A model generated the notes under the pieces. The model ran no database searches. It saw only the letters and a program-made list of their open reading frames with translations, and was not told where the DNA came from. A stretch of DNA of 64,000 nucleotides from Pseudisothecium myosuroides (lineage: Eukaryota; Streptophyta; Bryopsida; Hypnales; Lembophyllaceae): assembly GCA_951799445.1 (NCBI GenBank), contig OX637295.1, positions 2,294,001 to 2,358,000 on the forward strand. Reading direction: 5' to 3'. Of the stretch, positions 1 through 11,352 are shown piece by piece. The position numbers and the translations under genes were made by a program. Each line of letters starts with the position of its first letter. Position 1 is the first letter of the stretch.

Positions 1-427
1 TAAGCATATGTAGGAATGTGATTTTTGGGAGATGTATATAGCTGTGGAGAGTTTTTTAGGTACAAGAGCCCAATCTGTTGAAATTAAATTTCGCATCACT
101 GTGTATTTCTTTATTATGCAATTTCAAAGTGGGAGATTCTTAACCGATGTAAGTGACACGAGGCAATCCCATTTGTTTGCAAAGACATTTAGCCAAATCA
201 TGCTTGCACCGCTGGCTAATAAGGTCAACCTGGTGTATGAAGATGAGATGCTGGTGGGAACAGGGATGTTATAGGAGACTGGATCAGGTCCTCACGGTTT
301 CAGTATCCTCTATCATAGCAGAGTCTCATTGTGGTGAGAGAGAGTTGAGAGGTGGCAATGAATGTGGTTAGTCATGATATTATTTTCAAAATTTCAAACA
401 TGTTCTATCGGTGCTGTTTTTGTACAG

Positions 428-745
428 GGAGATGAGTGGGATTTTGGTGTGTTCTCTGGGATTGAAGGCGTGGAGAAGCCTGATCTTGAAATTTTTAAAA
501 TTGCGCTGTTGAGGGCAGGCAGCGACATCCTCCCAGAGCAAGCGTTGCATATTGGAGATAGCCTTCGAAAAGATTTTGTTCCTGCGGCGTCCCTGGGCAT
601 GCATGCGTTGTTGTTGGACCGCTTCGGAACAAAGGAGGCGCGTGCGGCGAAGGAAACCGGCGTGGCCGTGGTGACTGACCTTCAGCAATGCCAAGACTAC
701 ATTACCGCTGTTCAAGAGGAAGCAAATGCCAGCCTCATCTCGTGA
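428..745 (+). CDS. HAD-superfamily hydrolase, HDHD3-like (3' exon only)
   Basis: This is the last exon of a haloacid-dehalogenase-like hydrolase. It opens after a tttttgtacag acceptor ending at 427 and closes with TGA at 743-745. The residues GVEKPD and HIGDSLRKDF are the classic HAD motif III lysine and motif IV acidic pair, followed by the GMHALLLDR strand typical of plant HDHD3-like proteins. Motifs I and II (the nucleophilic aspartate and the Ser/Thr) must lie upstream of the window, so this is only about the C-terminal 105 residues. Bases 1-427 read as intron: I could not place an upstream exon there. The substrate is unknown, because family members are generic phosphatases or dehalogenase-fold proteins. 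An in-frame ATG at 362 lies in intron-like sequence and is not a credible start. Confidence 0.8.
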   Translation, partial: GDEWDFGVFSGIEGVEKPDLEIFKIALLRAGSDILPEQALHIGDSLRKDFVPAASLGMHALLLDRFGTKEARAAKETGVAVVTDLQQCQDYITAVQEEANASLIS

Positions 746-2537
746 GCTCAACTTTCGCAGCTCTGCTTTTGCTCCCTGTGTCTCGACTCAACCACAGTAC
801 TGTAGTAAGGTACAGCCTGGAGGTCATTCACTGAACGTGAAGGTTCAAGAGAAACGTTCTTATTTGCTCGCAGTTAACGCTCCTTTTAATGCAGTGATAC
901 AGGGTGACCTTGCTAATGCACATCGTGCTAGTTTGGCACGCTACGAACTGAAGATTGCTGTTATTATCTTGAGAAAGGATCGTCAGGGATTTCCCTACAT
1001 TAGGGACTGTTATTATAGAACAAATGATAATCGACTCCCCTGGCCAGCGGTCGATTACTGTATATTATATGCTATCGTAAATGAAGTGCCTGGAAATCTT
1101 CTTGCTTCAAACTTGGCATCAATTCTCTTTGACACCGCATGCCTTCGATTTGTTTTCTCCTTGCAAATCGCTGGACTGAGATACTTGCTTTGATTGCCAA
1201 GCCTTCCGCCAAATGGGTTGTGGAAGAAGGCCTGCTAGTATGTGGTGCCAACATCCAGGGTGTCACACTACTCTTCCCTCAACTGTAAATGACTCTGCAT
1301 TTCGTTCTGCAGGCGAGTTAAGATGTATATTCCTGAGAGACTTCTATCGCTGCTCTCCGAACATGAAAGTGAAAATGCCCTAAACATACACCAAGATACA
1401 AAACAAGCATCTCGGAAGAGGATCCTCAGTGGTTTGTTGGGCACAGAAAGGTACCAATGACAAGAGTTTGATTCTGTGTATAATTTCGAGCACTCACCAG
1501 TTCACCACTTGTATTGTCCTCTTCATTCAAGTTTACAGATAACCCTAATACCATAACATTCTTGAATAGGGAGAGTCCTTCTAGAGTCTCACCATAACAA
1601 GAATAATTTATTCTACACAATTTGTGGGCAAGCTTGCATTTTAAGATCTTCTATAGTAAAAGTAGTCTTGATTCAAGGGAAGCAAAGGATACCCTCCCTT
1701 TAAATTCAAGAATGTTATGACCCTATCCTACAATTATTGACAGTTGATTGTATTTCTTATTTTATAGAATTCTTATTATTTGTGCAATTTGTATAATATA
1801 TAGATATTGAAGTGGCAAATGGAAGTTGTTTATACAAAACAATGTTAAATGGTAAGCCATCCTATTTGTGCCATCTCATTTGTGCCACGATGTTTGAGTA
1901 GTGAACATTTTTAATCCAATTCTTTTAATAACATGTAATATTTCTACATTTTTGCTTCATCTTATTATGCAACCATGTATTCTAAAGTATAATAAATTAT
2001 GTTCAATGGGTTGAAAAATTACCTATCTAAAAGAACATTGAATATACCACCAACCATTATAACACTTCTAATATCTAATTGGTTCTTAACTCTATAAGGA
2101 CGCGGGGGGTGACCCTGGAAATCATGCATTGTATAACCGTGAGAGTCATTGGAATTGAAAAAAATCCAAAAGTACTCATTGGAAGTCAAGCTACTGTAGA
2201 TGTTCTCCACTTTCTACAAAAAACTCCAAGGATGAATAGTTGTAGTTTTGTCCTACATTGGAGAATCCCTTGTCATTCATTGGACACTTATGGTCCGTGG
2301 CGTCCTTACTGGGTTAAACATGAGTACTAAACCAACAATATATATGAATCCTTTTGCACTTGAACAAAAATCAAAATTGACTTTTGGAAGCTAATAGTGG
2401 ATTATAATAATTTTCAAAATCAATTTTATTGTTAAAAAATGTAGAGCATGTTTTTTATTTCTTTGAAGTATACTATATGATTTATTTCAACTAATGCAAA
2501 GATAAGAAACTTTGACTACTAGACAAGTTGGTTGACT
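746..2537. other. 3' flank of the hydrolase gene and AT-rich intergenic DNA
   Basis: The first 500 bases probably include the 3' UTR of the hydrolase gene. The rest is AT-rich. Short open frames on either strand show no codon structure, splice-consistent extension or family resemblance. I see no gene here. Confidence 0.5.
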
Positions 2538-2765
2538 CATTAGGAAAAATTTCAACTGTCAACAAGGCCGCAAGTCTTGCATCCCCGCGGTGCAACTATG
2601 GAAAAAAAAATTGAAAATTTGAAATTCAACATGGTACTATTGGTGCCACAACAACGCCAGGTCAAATTGGAAATTTTTTAATTTTTTTAATTCTACAATT
2701 GCCCCCCGGGGGTGCCGAAAATAAAAAACTGGCAGCCTTCCTGAGGGCTGAAATTTTTCCTAATG
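2538..2765. mobile_element. MITE, CATTAGG-terminus family (copy 1)
   Basis: A 228-bp element with imperfect terminal inverted repeats: left CATTAGGAAAAATTTCA, right (reverse complement) CATTAGGAAAAATTTCA followed by gCCCTCAGGAAGGC. It has no coding capacity. The same ends recur at 52969-53222. No clear target duplication is visible, so the superfamily is undecided. A short G/C-rich tract (gccccccgggggtgcc, near 2701) lies inside. Confidence 0.6.
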
Positions 2766-3463
2766 TATAAAGCTCCTTTGCAACAAAGGCAATTTTCCAT
2801 CTTATGATTTTCAATTAAAAAAATGTGTATATATATATATAATCTAAAGCTGACTAAAGGTTTGTACATCAAAATTAAAGTTGTAACACATTATTCATTC
2901 TATTTATGCACTAATCAAGTAATCATAAGCATACTCCTTACATGTTTCCTTTTTACTATACCAGGTAGTCAAGGCTGGCATTTCAAGCAAAATAATTAAT
3001 TAAAGTTCACTATTGTAATTTGGCAGATGTTTAAAAGGTTGGCATTCCATACGGAAAAATTAATTAAAGTTGACAATTGTGATTTGGCAGGTGCTTAAAT
3101 TAAATCTAAAAAGCCTAGTTTTTTTTTCCAATTTTTTTAGTCTTTTGAAAAAAAATAATATCCCATCAATTCTAGCATCTATTTTTAGAAATATTTTTTA
3201 TCAACCTTGACCGGCGGGTACAATGTATGTCACCAAAACTATGTGCAAATTTTCTAGAATGGTTACATCTCAAACAAATCAACAAACAAACAGTAAATGA
3301 GAAGTTTGTACATAGTCCGTCCCTTATTCGAAATTTTTGGAAAGTGCCACGAGTTGCAAGACTCCTGCGATTTTTGGCGGGCGACTGAGACGCAGTAACT
3401 TAGGGTTTGCTGCGCAGGGGGCCTGGCAGTTGCCCCGCCAGCTCTTGCAACATCGCTGCGGCT
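2766..3463. other. Intergenic region upstream of PSF2
   Basis: AT-rich sequence with a short TA microsatellite near 2826-2841 and two similar ~30-bp stretches around 2999-3100 (both contain ttaattaaagtt). The base composition rises from about 3340, which presumably marks the promoter and 5' UTR of the downstream PSF2 gene. No TATA box can be assigned confidently. Confidence 0.4.
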
Positions 3464-6229
3464 ATGGCGGGTCAGGGAGCATCGGAGCCCGCCGTCTTCA
3501 CGGAGCTTGAGGCAAGTGCTCTCTTCTTTAAATAAATCCCGAGAGCCTCCTCCGTCTGTTTTTTGAATCAATCGATTCCACGAACAAATGCGTATTGGTG
3601 GAGCGCGACCGATTAGAATTTGCGATTGACAGAGACTTCATACCCTTGGATCATCTTACTGAATGCAATGCAGGTGGAGTATGTAGGATGAATCCGTTGT
3701 TAATTGACGATGTTTAGTCTTTCTCTCATTTTGCTCTACTGTGCAGGTGGAGTTTATGGCGGAGGACGAGTCGATCGACATTGTTCCTAATGTTCGAATG
3801 GATACGCTTCATATGATTTGTGTAGGTGGCATTTTCTCGACAATTCTGGACAATTCTGTGATCGACGGACTACATGAATAATTCCTTGTGGTGTGTTTTG
3901 TAAGAATTTTCTTGAGATTACGGTAATGGACGTCTGTGAAGCACTTAGATGATGTATTTGCATTGAGGTATTTAATGAAGTATCTCTTCTTTTAGCTATA
4001 GGTTCTATTGAGAACTAGCAATACTAGGGGATGCAAAAGGTTTTTATCTTAATAGAGGAAACCTTATTGACTAGTGCTTCCGATATTGCAGGGAGACTAT
4101 GGACCATTCAGGCCTCAAATACCTGTAACAGTACCGCTATGGCTTGGGATAGCAATGAAGAAAAGAAGCAAATGTCGAATTCAGCCGCCGAATTGGATGT
4201 CGGTTGGTGAGTTCGCTATGGTAGCTTTGAGGACGTGGTAACAGCGAAAGAAAGGACAAGCTGATGCATATTTGATGTTTACTAGATTATGAAGCACGAC
4301 TAGAAAGCAGTTAAGTATCTTGTGGCTCACGCAGCATCGATGTTTGATCATGACAGTTGTTTATTGGCACAGAAAGGTTGACGGAAGTGCTGGAGATGGA
4401 GAGAGAAGCTCCTCGTGAGTTTCAGCCACTGCCTTTCCACTACGTCGAGATAGCCAAGCTGCTGCTTGACAAGTATGTTTTTGCTTTGATGAGTTTCTAC
4501 CTGTTGTTTGAAGGTTGTCATTGATAGAGATTGACCTGCCTTGTTTACCTCCTTCAGGACCCAGGGGTAGTGTAATTTTCCAAAAATGTGATGATGTGTT
4601 GTCAAGTGAAACTTAGGAGGAGGATTTATTGATATTCTACAGATCATATCCACAGAGTTCGATCTTCCATTGCACTAACCAATATTTATGAACAGTTTCT
4701 TAACAAATAATTCAGACTTCCTTGTGAAACTGATTATTGATGGAATATTGGTGATTTTCATAAGTTTTTTTTGTTTAAAGTTTGAAATCTATACTTCTAA
4801 TTATGGTCATTATAAAGGTTATTTTTGAAGTGAAATGTTCATATAATCGTTGAACTGTAGAATATTTGTACAGAGGAGTTTTTAAATGCATATTGTACAA
4901 AAGTTAGAGAATATCACAAGAATCTAGAATAAATTGGATAGATCAAATTGCAATCCGAATTCTGGTCTCTGCATCCTTAAGGGGTTAATAATTTCCAACT
5001 ATAGTTTCCTACATAGGCAGTCAAAATATATTTTCAAAGTTGCTTCGTTTTTGTTTCCTTCTACAGTATCATATTGTTCCTTGTGCTTAATGACTTCTAA
5101 ATCTATTGTCTAGTAAAAGGAATACGAAAAACTTCATTTGATTCTGCTCTGATGTTTTCTGCATGTGCGAAGTGCTCGGGAGGATTTTGAGAACAATTAC
5201 ATGGTACTACTCCTGACGTGCTTGTTACCACCCCCTCTATATTTACTTTGTTTATATTATTTATGACGATTTGCAATACGACAAACTTCCTTGCACATGA
5301 AAGCTGGACAATCTTTTGAGTTTGGAAATTGTTTTGATTGGACAGGTTCAGTCATTGCTTGAAGATATCAAGGATGTAAGATGGGACAAAGTGGAGAAAG
5401 GTCTAAAAACTCTGGCTGGTCGAACTCATGCTGTAAAGGTGATAATCGTGCTGCTGAATTTATGGCAATCTTGAGAAAGAAACCATTGTAATTATGCTTG
5501 ATACTAATTTGTTCAACCATCATCATGATAATCATGCGTTAAGTTTTACAAATTCCTTCACTGGGAAAGCGCTCAATCGTTGGCTTTTGTTCGTATCAAC
5601 TCCTGGAAGACATTTTGTATACTAATTGTATGAAGGATGTCGTTGTCTTCAGCTAAAAAATCTTTCTGCCATGGAAGTCAATAGGATGCGAGCTTTTACC
5701 GTCAGAGCCCTGCAAAGCTTCTTCAAACATGACAACGACGATATGACGAAGCAAGCTCCCGCAGACTCAGAAAGTCAACAAACTCCTGCATCTGCAGATC
5801 GTTTGCCTCGTGTATGTACTGAAGACCATCCTTGTCTGTCATTGTCAGTAGAGTGGACATTGTATTTCAATACATGTCTCTCTGTATATATCAATTTCAG
5901 TAGAGTTTGGACTATTGACAATGCGAGCCGTTCGAAGCCTGGAAGTAACTGGTGGTATGAAAAACAGACCTTGTCATGGATGATGTTCGATCGATTGGCT
6001 TTGAGGTCACTTTATAGCGTCTAAAGGATGATAATGGGAACGACTCGAGTCACCTAATTATTAGGATTCGGTACAAAACGTTGTAATATTAAGGATTTGA
6101 ACTGTGAAAAGATATTTTGACACCATCGTTAATATAGTCTGACCTGAACTCTCTGGTACTAATCTGAGAGTGTCTCTCTTCTAAGCATTGTGCATTTTGG
6201 TGTATCAGCGGACATTACGGCCTCGTTGA
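3464..6229 (+). CDS. PSF2: GINS complex subunit PSF2
   Basis: PSF2 is a subunit of the GINS tetramer, which joins Cdc45 and MCM2-7 in the replicative helicase in the nucleus. Eight exons: 3464-3511, 3747-3821, 4092-4206, 4373-4472, 5173-5203, 5346-5438, 5653-5811 and 6209-6229, giving 213 aa, close to the usual ~200-210. The N-terminus carries the beta-rich domain (ESIDIVPN), then VPLWLGIAMKKR and the Psf2 signature PPNWMSVERL. The helical domain holds PLPFHYVEIAKLLLD and GRTHAVKLKNLSAMEVNRMR. The tail ends RTLRPR, like the basic ends of other plant PSF2 proteins. Intron 1 uses a GC donor (gag|gcaagt); a GT alternative four bases on breaks the frame. If intron 7 is retained, the frame stays open to 6024 and gives an unrelated tail, so I prefer the spliced end. 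Phases agree at every junction. Confidence 0.92.
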
Positions 6230-7143
6230 CAATATCTTGTTGGAGCTTAAGTTGGCAAAAGTACGTGTTCTTCTCATAATCATGATCAGACTCTTTTGCT
6301 CGCATTTTCTATCATTGATCTTGAAGTGTATACGGAGAGGTATTGGTTGGGTTTTAGGGGAAAAGAATTTTCGACAGGCTTGTTTCAAGTGCCTAGACAC
6401 CTGAAGCATGGTAATGTTGATATTGAAATTTCATCACTTGACTTTTCGCTAACAACTATGCAAAACTATGTCGTTTTTAGCGTGCTTCATCTTGGAGTGT
6501 GCAGCTTGACGACATGGGTGCAATGAAGCATTTGTCCCCATTCACGGAGCTGACTACAACAGTAAACAGTCACATGTTGAGTAGTTTTGGAAAGGTCTTG
6601 AAATCTTTCTTCAAGTGTTCTGCACCCCGTTCATCATTTGTAATTCTAAAAATGAAGCATTGATGCTTCTTGAATTTCAACTCTTGATAGCTTCAAATAG
6701 ATGGATAATAGGATTTAGTTTGCAAATAGTGATGTTGTCGACGATTGCTGTGAATATAGGAATGAGAAGCCTGAAGTATTCTAATGACGATTAAATGTTT
6801 CAAGTTTTCTAGTCTTGGAAATTTACAGCATTGTTGCAGACCCATCTCTAGTAGTCTAGTTTCAATTGTGAGTAGCGTGGTCCAAACAGAAGTAATGAAG
6901 CTCAAAGAGCATCTCACAGCACGACATATACAAGCGCAGCCACGGTGGTACCGCTTCTGCGCCACTGGTGTCAATCTTATACACCACTAATTACAATAAA
7001 GAGAGATCTATTTTGAAAAATTGAGACACTGTCACTCTTTTGTAAATATGTGCATACAAATGTTTCTTGCATATCCATGCAATTGGATTTAAAAAATTCA
7101 TTACCATTGTTTTTCAATCAATTATCATGTAAATTCATGAATG
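6230..7143. other. PSF2 3' flank and intergenic DNA
   Basis: Probably PSF2 3' UTR followed by AT-rich DNA. Small open frames on both strands overlap each other and resemble nothing I recognise. No gene is called. Confidence 0.4.
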
Positions 7144-8042
7144 TTAACCCCTAAATGACCATTGTGCCATTCGGGACCAATTATATTTCAGGCAAGTATA
7201 TATGTTCTCAATTTTTGTCATGATTTTTTGAAACTTTTTTTGAAGATAGAAAAATTGATTAGCTTTGGGAATATACCTTTTTTTCAATTGGTGCTTGAGT
7301 ACAAAAGTTATGTCCAAATTAAGATAGGGGAGATCAAGCAACAATTTTTTTTTTAAAAACTAAATTGAATTTTTTTTACCTCATAGTTTATATTTTTGTC
7401 TACATAGAAAGCTTTGATTCATTCCATTTGGATAAGTGATGTGAAAGTTATGAACAATCTTGTTTTTTTGGATAATCTAAGCATTTTTTAGAAAAAATAT
7501 CTTGTAGGAGTCGTTTTAGAATGCAATTTTTATAATTAAAAAAAAAAAAAGTTCCACATAGTTTAGTTTGCTTGCTTAAACAATCTCACTATTGGGATTA
7601 GTGTGTTTTAATTCCATCTTAGAGATATTAATTTAGATTTTCCTTCTATCTTAACAGTTATTTTAAGAATGAATTTTTTTTTTTTTTGAAATATATTTTT
7701 TTTCTTAGAATCTCAACTCAAATCCCCACCATAAGATTTAAACCTCAAAATTGTATAATGCAAAAAATTTAAGTCAAGAAGGTTCAAAGTCAAATAATTT
7801 TATCCCGCTATGAACAAAAAAACTTGTTTTCTTCACTTTAAATGTAGATATCTTGCAATTTGTGTGGTCAAAATTTTTTAAACTTTTCCCATGCATTTTC
7901 ATAATAGTTAGGTGTAAGCTTCTATGGTTAAATGTGCAAATTTTTTTTTTTTTTTTTTTTATCAACAGTCAAAAACTAAGGTCACACAAACCTATTTAAA
8001 ATCCCAAGTGTCTTCTTAGAGGGCTTTGGGACTTTGGGTTAG
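7144..8042 (+). mobile_element. TTAA-flanked non-autonomous DNA transposon (copy A)
   Basis: The left end is TTAA CCCCTAAATGACC at 7144. The right end is a decayed gggactttgggttag at about 8027-8042. The ~900-bp interior aligns by eye with copies D and E. It shares a gattttttgaaactttt block near 7223, an aaaagttatg block near 7304, and a gattcattcca block near 7414. There is no transposase frame, only poly-A/T tracts. The right TIR has drifted, so this is an older copy. Confidence 0.7.
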
Positions 8043-8370
8043 AATTTGAAAATTTTGGTCATAATGGTAAAACATATTGGTACTCTTTGAACCATAGAAT
8101 TTTTACACAACAGGGTTTTTAAAATCTATATTATATAAAATTTAGAATGCTACTGTCTTTGTTTCTAAATAATACTAGTATTTCTTTTATGAAATACTAA
8201 GGAAATATTGCTATTATTAAAAAAATAGAGAGAGTAATATAAGCCTATTGGAAGATGACATCAGTGTAAAAGACAAACAAAATTTCATTTGTTGTGCAAT
8301 GCTTGGCCTTCCATGCCATATTTAACTACTTCTGGACTTTTGAAAGTCCAAAATTAATAATGGTCATCGG

Positions 8371-8496
8371 GAGATCTTATAATGGTCATCAGCAAATAAT
8401 CTAAAACATCAAGAGATCTCATAATGGTCATCAGCAGATAATCTAAAGCATCAAGAGATAAATATAAACATCGAGGGATTTACACAAACATCGAGA
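8371..8496. repeat. 42-bp tandem repeat, about 3 units
   Basis: Units start at 8371, 8413 and 8455 with gagat. The first two are nearly identical (gagatc, taatggtcatcagca, then an aataatctaaa core). The third is degenerate, and a fourth partial gagatctca follows near 8495. The repeat is non-coding and lies just upstream of the degenerate gene fragment at 8612. Confidence 0.7.
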
Positions 8497-8611
8497 GATC
8501 TCACGATGTTATTATCCCAAGATCTTTGGATGTTTAGTCTAGAATTCATTGAATAGTCTAAAAATAGTTAAATGTGGCATTTTCCTAAAGTGAGGCCATA
8601 TTTGGAACACC

Positions 8612-11145
8612 TTGACAAAAGGGGTAATATATTCTAATAAGTATTTGCAAGAGCATGTTAAGAATACTATTCTTCACGTAGAAAGGATTTGGTCCTTTTT
8701 TGAAATTTTCAATGGTAAGCAATCTTTACTTGAAAAGGTCACATTGGCATCATTTATTGTTTGTATATTATATTTAGGTAGTGCATACATTTGTTACAAT
8801 GCATTTGGACACTACTTGAAAGAGAATTGAATGAATAAGATTGTATGACAAATTGTATTATAGCATGTCATGCAAGTGTGTGTTACATCATGATGATGAG
8901 TTTTTTTTTCCACATCTCCCAATTGAATTAAGTGGGGTTGGATCTAGCTGTTGTGAAGATTACTTTTCACTTTTGGATCAACAAGTTTGTAACAAACACA
9001 ATTTCTCTATTTATGAAGTTGTGGAATGTACTTCACACATTACTCGGGTGGAAAAGATTAAACATGAGAAGAGTGGTCCCTTGTTTGCTAATCCAAGATG
9101 CCTAAAAAACTTGTGGTTAAAAGGAAATTTATGTGCTGTTGATTGAGATGTGATGTTTTGGATTATAGTTTTGTGACAAATTCTAAATGTCAGGAGGCAT
9201 GGAAAGTTGATTTCTTAATGGAAAAGGACAAGGCAAAGTATGTTGAAATGGAAGAGGCATTACAACCTAGTGGTAAGTGGGACAATTAATGAGCTTCTTC
9301 TTCTAATGCTTTTGTTCAAGATACTGCTTCATTGGTTGATGAGGAAATAGAAGATGAAGGAAGTCATGAATCACCAAAAAATGTTGTGCCACTTAATGAA
9401 GTTGCAAATAAATGAAGTAGTAAATAATGTTAAGTCTACAGTACTGAATGTGGAATAAGAATTTATAAGTGATGCATGTGATGCTAATATGAACAAAGTC
9501 AATTCATTTATAAATGTTCCAAATAAAGGATTAGTATACAATTTGAGAGTTATTATAAAAATGAATGTTCATGGATCTAATGAACTTCCCCTTGATAGAC
9601 TCAGGTATATTGAATATGTTCATGTTAATCCCTAAAGGACCAGCCCGCTATTTTTAGCAACATAGCAATTTTGGGCAAGTACTTGTGATTAGAAATTTGT
9701 AGATTTTAGACTGAAATTTTAATAGGAGGTGGGGGCAAGGAATATCTTTCATATGCACTAAATTTCATGACATTTGGAAATAGGAATACAAAATTATGGC
9801 CTAATATGGTATTTGTTTCTCAACTTGGGCAGTCTGGGTAGGTCAGAAAAAATCACTTTTCTCAAAAATAAAAAATTGAAATTGGTTTTCTAGAGTTATA
9901 TACACGTAAAAAACTTTGAATTATTCCATTTTGACCAATGAGTCAAAAGTTATGAGGAGTTTTAGTTTGCGGGCAGTTATGGATTCTCTACTCTAAAATA
10001 AACTTTGAAGTTGTTTATTTTACTCAACTTTCAATATTTTTTGAGAAAAAAAAAATGATAGGATGTAGATTGTTTATAACAACATTACAACCATTGGGAT
10101 TGACATTTTTCAATTCCATAATTGAATTCTTAACAATTTTGTATTTTGAATATTTCTCTACTTCTATCTACTTACTATTTTTTTCCTATATGTTGTATAA
10201 TTCCAAATGATTTGAAATTTTTTAAGCATATAGCCAACTTCTTTAGAAAAAAAATTCAAAGAAGCACCACCATTTTGGAATTTTTTTCATACAAATATGA
10301 CCTTGTGAAGTGCAGGTACCCTGTTTTTTGCAGGGAAAAAAAAGGATTTCTGCCAATTTAAACGCTAATATCTTCCAATCCACAAAGTGGAAAATTCTGA
10401 AAAAAAATTCAAATCTTTTAAAATTAGCATAATATAAGATCCTACGGTTATATATGTCCAAAAAAATTTTATTTTTAAAATTTGGTACTTGTACTAGAAA
10501 TGGCAGATTTAGAGCGTTTTTTGATGAAAACATAGTGAAGGAACTTTAGGGGTTAAGAATAGCTTTTATGTAGGATCCAAAAATGCTAATGCTAATGTTA
10601 GATTGTTTGATGATATTGCAATGAGAATGGTAGATGTAAAAACAATACTACATGGAATTTGGCTCAAATTCAAAAATTAGTCAAAATAATTGAAAAGAAA
10701 AAAAATGATTATATTCGTGCTATTCTTTTTGATGAACCTGATATTAATGTCTTGCCTAGATACTACACGCATGTAGTTGGTTATTGTTATCAATATGGTG
10801 GTTTTGGTGGTGAAGAGGTTGATTTGGTGAAATTAAATCATGTCGCATGTTTGGTTTTTTTAACATTTGATGAAGGTCTTGGACTCTATATCTTGTCAAA
10901 AGAAGATAAGAGAATACGTAACAGTTTTATCAAGAAATGCACCGGTAGTTTGAAGAAGAAAAATGGAGGTATTGGTTCATCAAAAGAGAGTGAAGACATT
11001 GAATGTTAATACGATGGTAATAACAACAAGAAAAGATGGAGTTGATAAGGTGGCAACATTAATACAAAAGAATGGAGGTGATAGGATGGCAACGGAGACT
11101 AAATTAGTGCAACTTGCAACAAAATTTCAATTTGTACAATCATAA
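8612..11145 (+). pseudogene. Degenerate protein-coding remnant of unknown family, interrupted by a transposon
   Basis: Several open stretches in series look like one decayed protein. 8612-8830 includes ERIWSFFEIFNGKQSLLEKV and a hydrophobic ASFIVCILYLGSAYICYN stretch. 8841-9146 includes GSSCCEDYFSLLDQ and KHNFSIYE. Shorter runs cover 9150-9290. The frame from 9458 to 9625 continues past a transposon at 10557-10680. 10659-11009 carries ILFDEPDINVLPRYY. Stops and frameshifts separate the blocks. The order and spacing suggest a repetitive-element or virus-like protein of unknown function. I recall loosely similar uncharacterised eukaryotic proteins with a C-E-[DE]-F/Y ... HN[FY] ... R ... SH[IM] ... 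R pattern but cannot name the family. The last part is duplicated in inverted orientation at 12250-12969. Confidence 0.5.
9625..10556 (+). mobile_element. TTAA-flanked non-autonomous DNA transposon (copy B)
   Basis: A 932-bp element with TTAA at 9625-9628 and 10553-10556. The left end reads TCCCTAAAGGACC and the right end GAACTTTAGGGG. The interior shares the family blocks: a tattccattttgacca segment near 9922, an aaaagttatg motif, and a late gatcctacggtta segment near 10439. It has no transposase. Removing the element together with one TTAA rejoins the surrounding reading frame (..YVH + VKNS..). This supports TTAA as the target-site duplication. Confidence 0.82.
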
Positions 11146-11325
11146 TAATTTTGCTCACATAGATTCATAGTGGTTTGTAAATTTGTCTACGAACTTTGGG
11201 AGCAAATTCATACTAATCATATGATATAGGTGGATTGAAATCATTATTCTTGCATTGGTCAAGTAAGGATAATCGGACAAGTGGACATATCGAACAGTTG
11301 GGGCGGACATATCAGACAAAGGTGA
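10606..11325 (+). repeat. Left arm of a 720-bp large inverted repeat
   Basis: This arm is almost identical to the reverse complement of 12250-12969. Only a handful of substitutions are visible, for example R/H and I/V changes in the shared 116-residue frame and cgaacagttgg versus cggacaattgg. It contains the terminal part of the degenerate coding remnant and about 180 bp of downstream DNA with repeated ggacatat motifs (near 11282 and 11305). Transcription through both arms would give a long double-stranded RNA hairpin. Confidence 0.9.
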
Positions 11326-11352
11326 AGGAGAGGCTTAGTGGTTGGTCTTTTT

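Noticed and set aside
32..371. Two overlapping open frames at the left edge as upstream exons of the hydrolase
   Set aside because: Neither carries HAD motifs, and no donor joins them in phase to the exon at 428. The stretch reads as intron.
726..1193. 155-codon plus-strand open frame after the hydrolase stop
   Set aside because: It overlaps the end of the hydrolase exon in another frame, has no family features, and most likely lies in 3' UTR.
5812..6024. Long C-terminal extension of PSF2
   Set aside because: The residues are unlike any PSF2 tail. A consensus gtatgt donor and a downstream exon encoding RTLRPR give the expected end.
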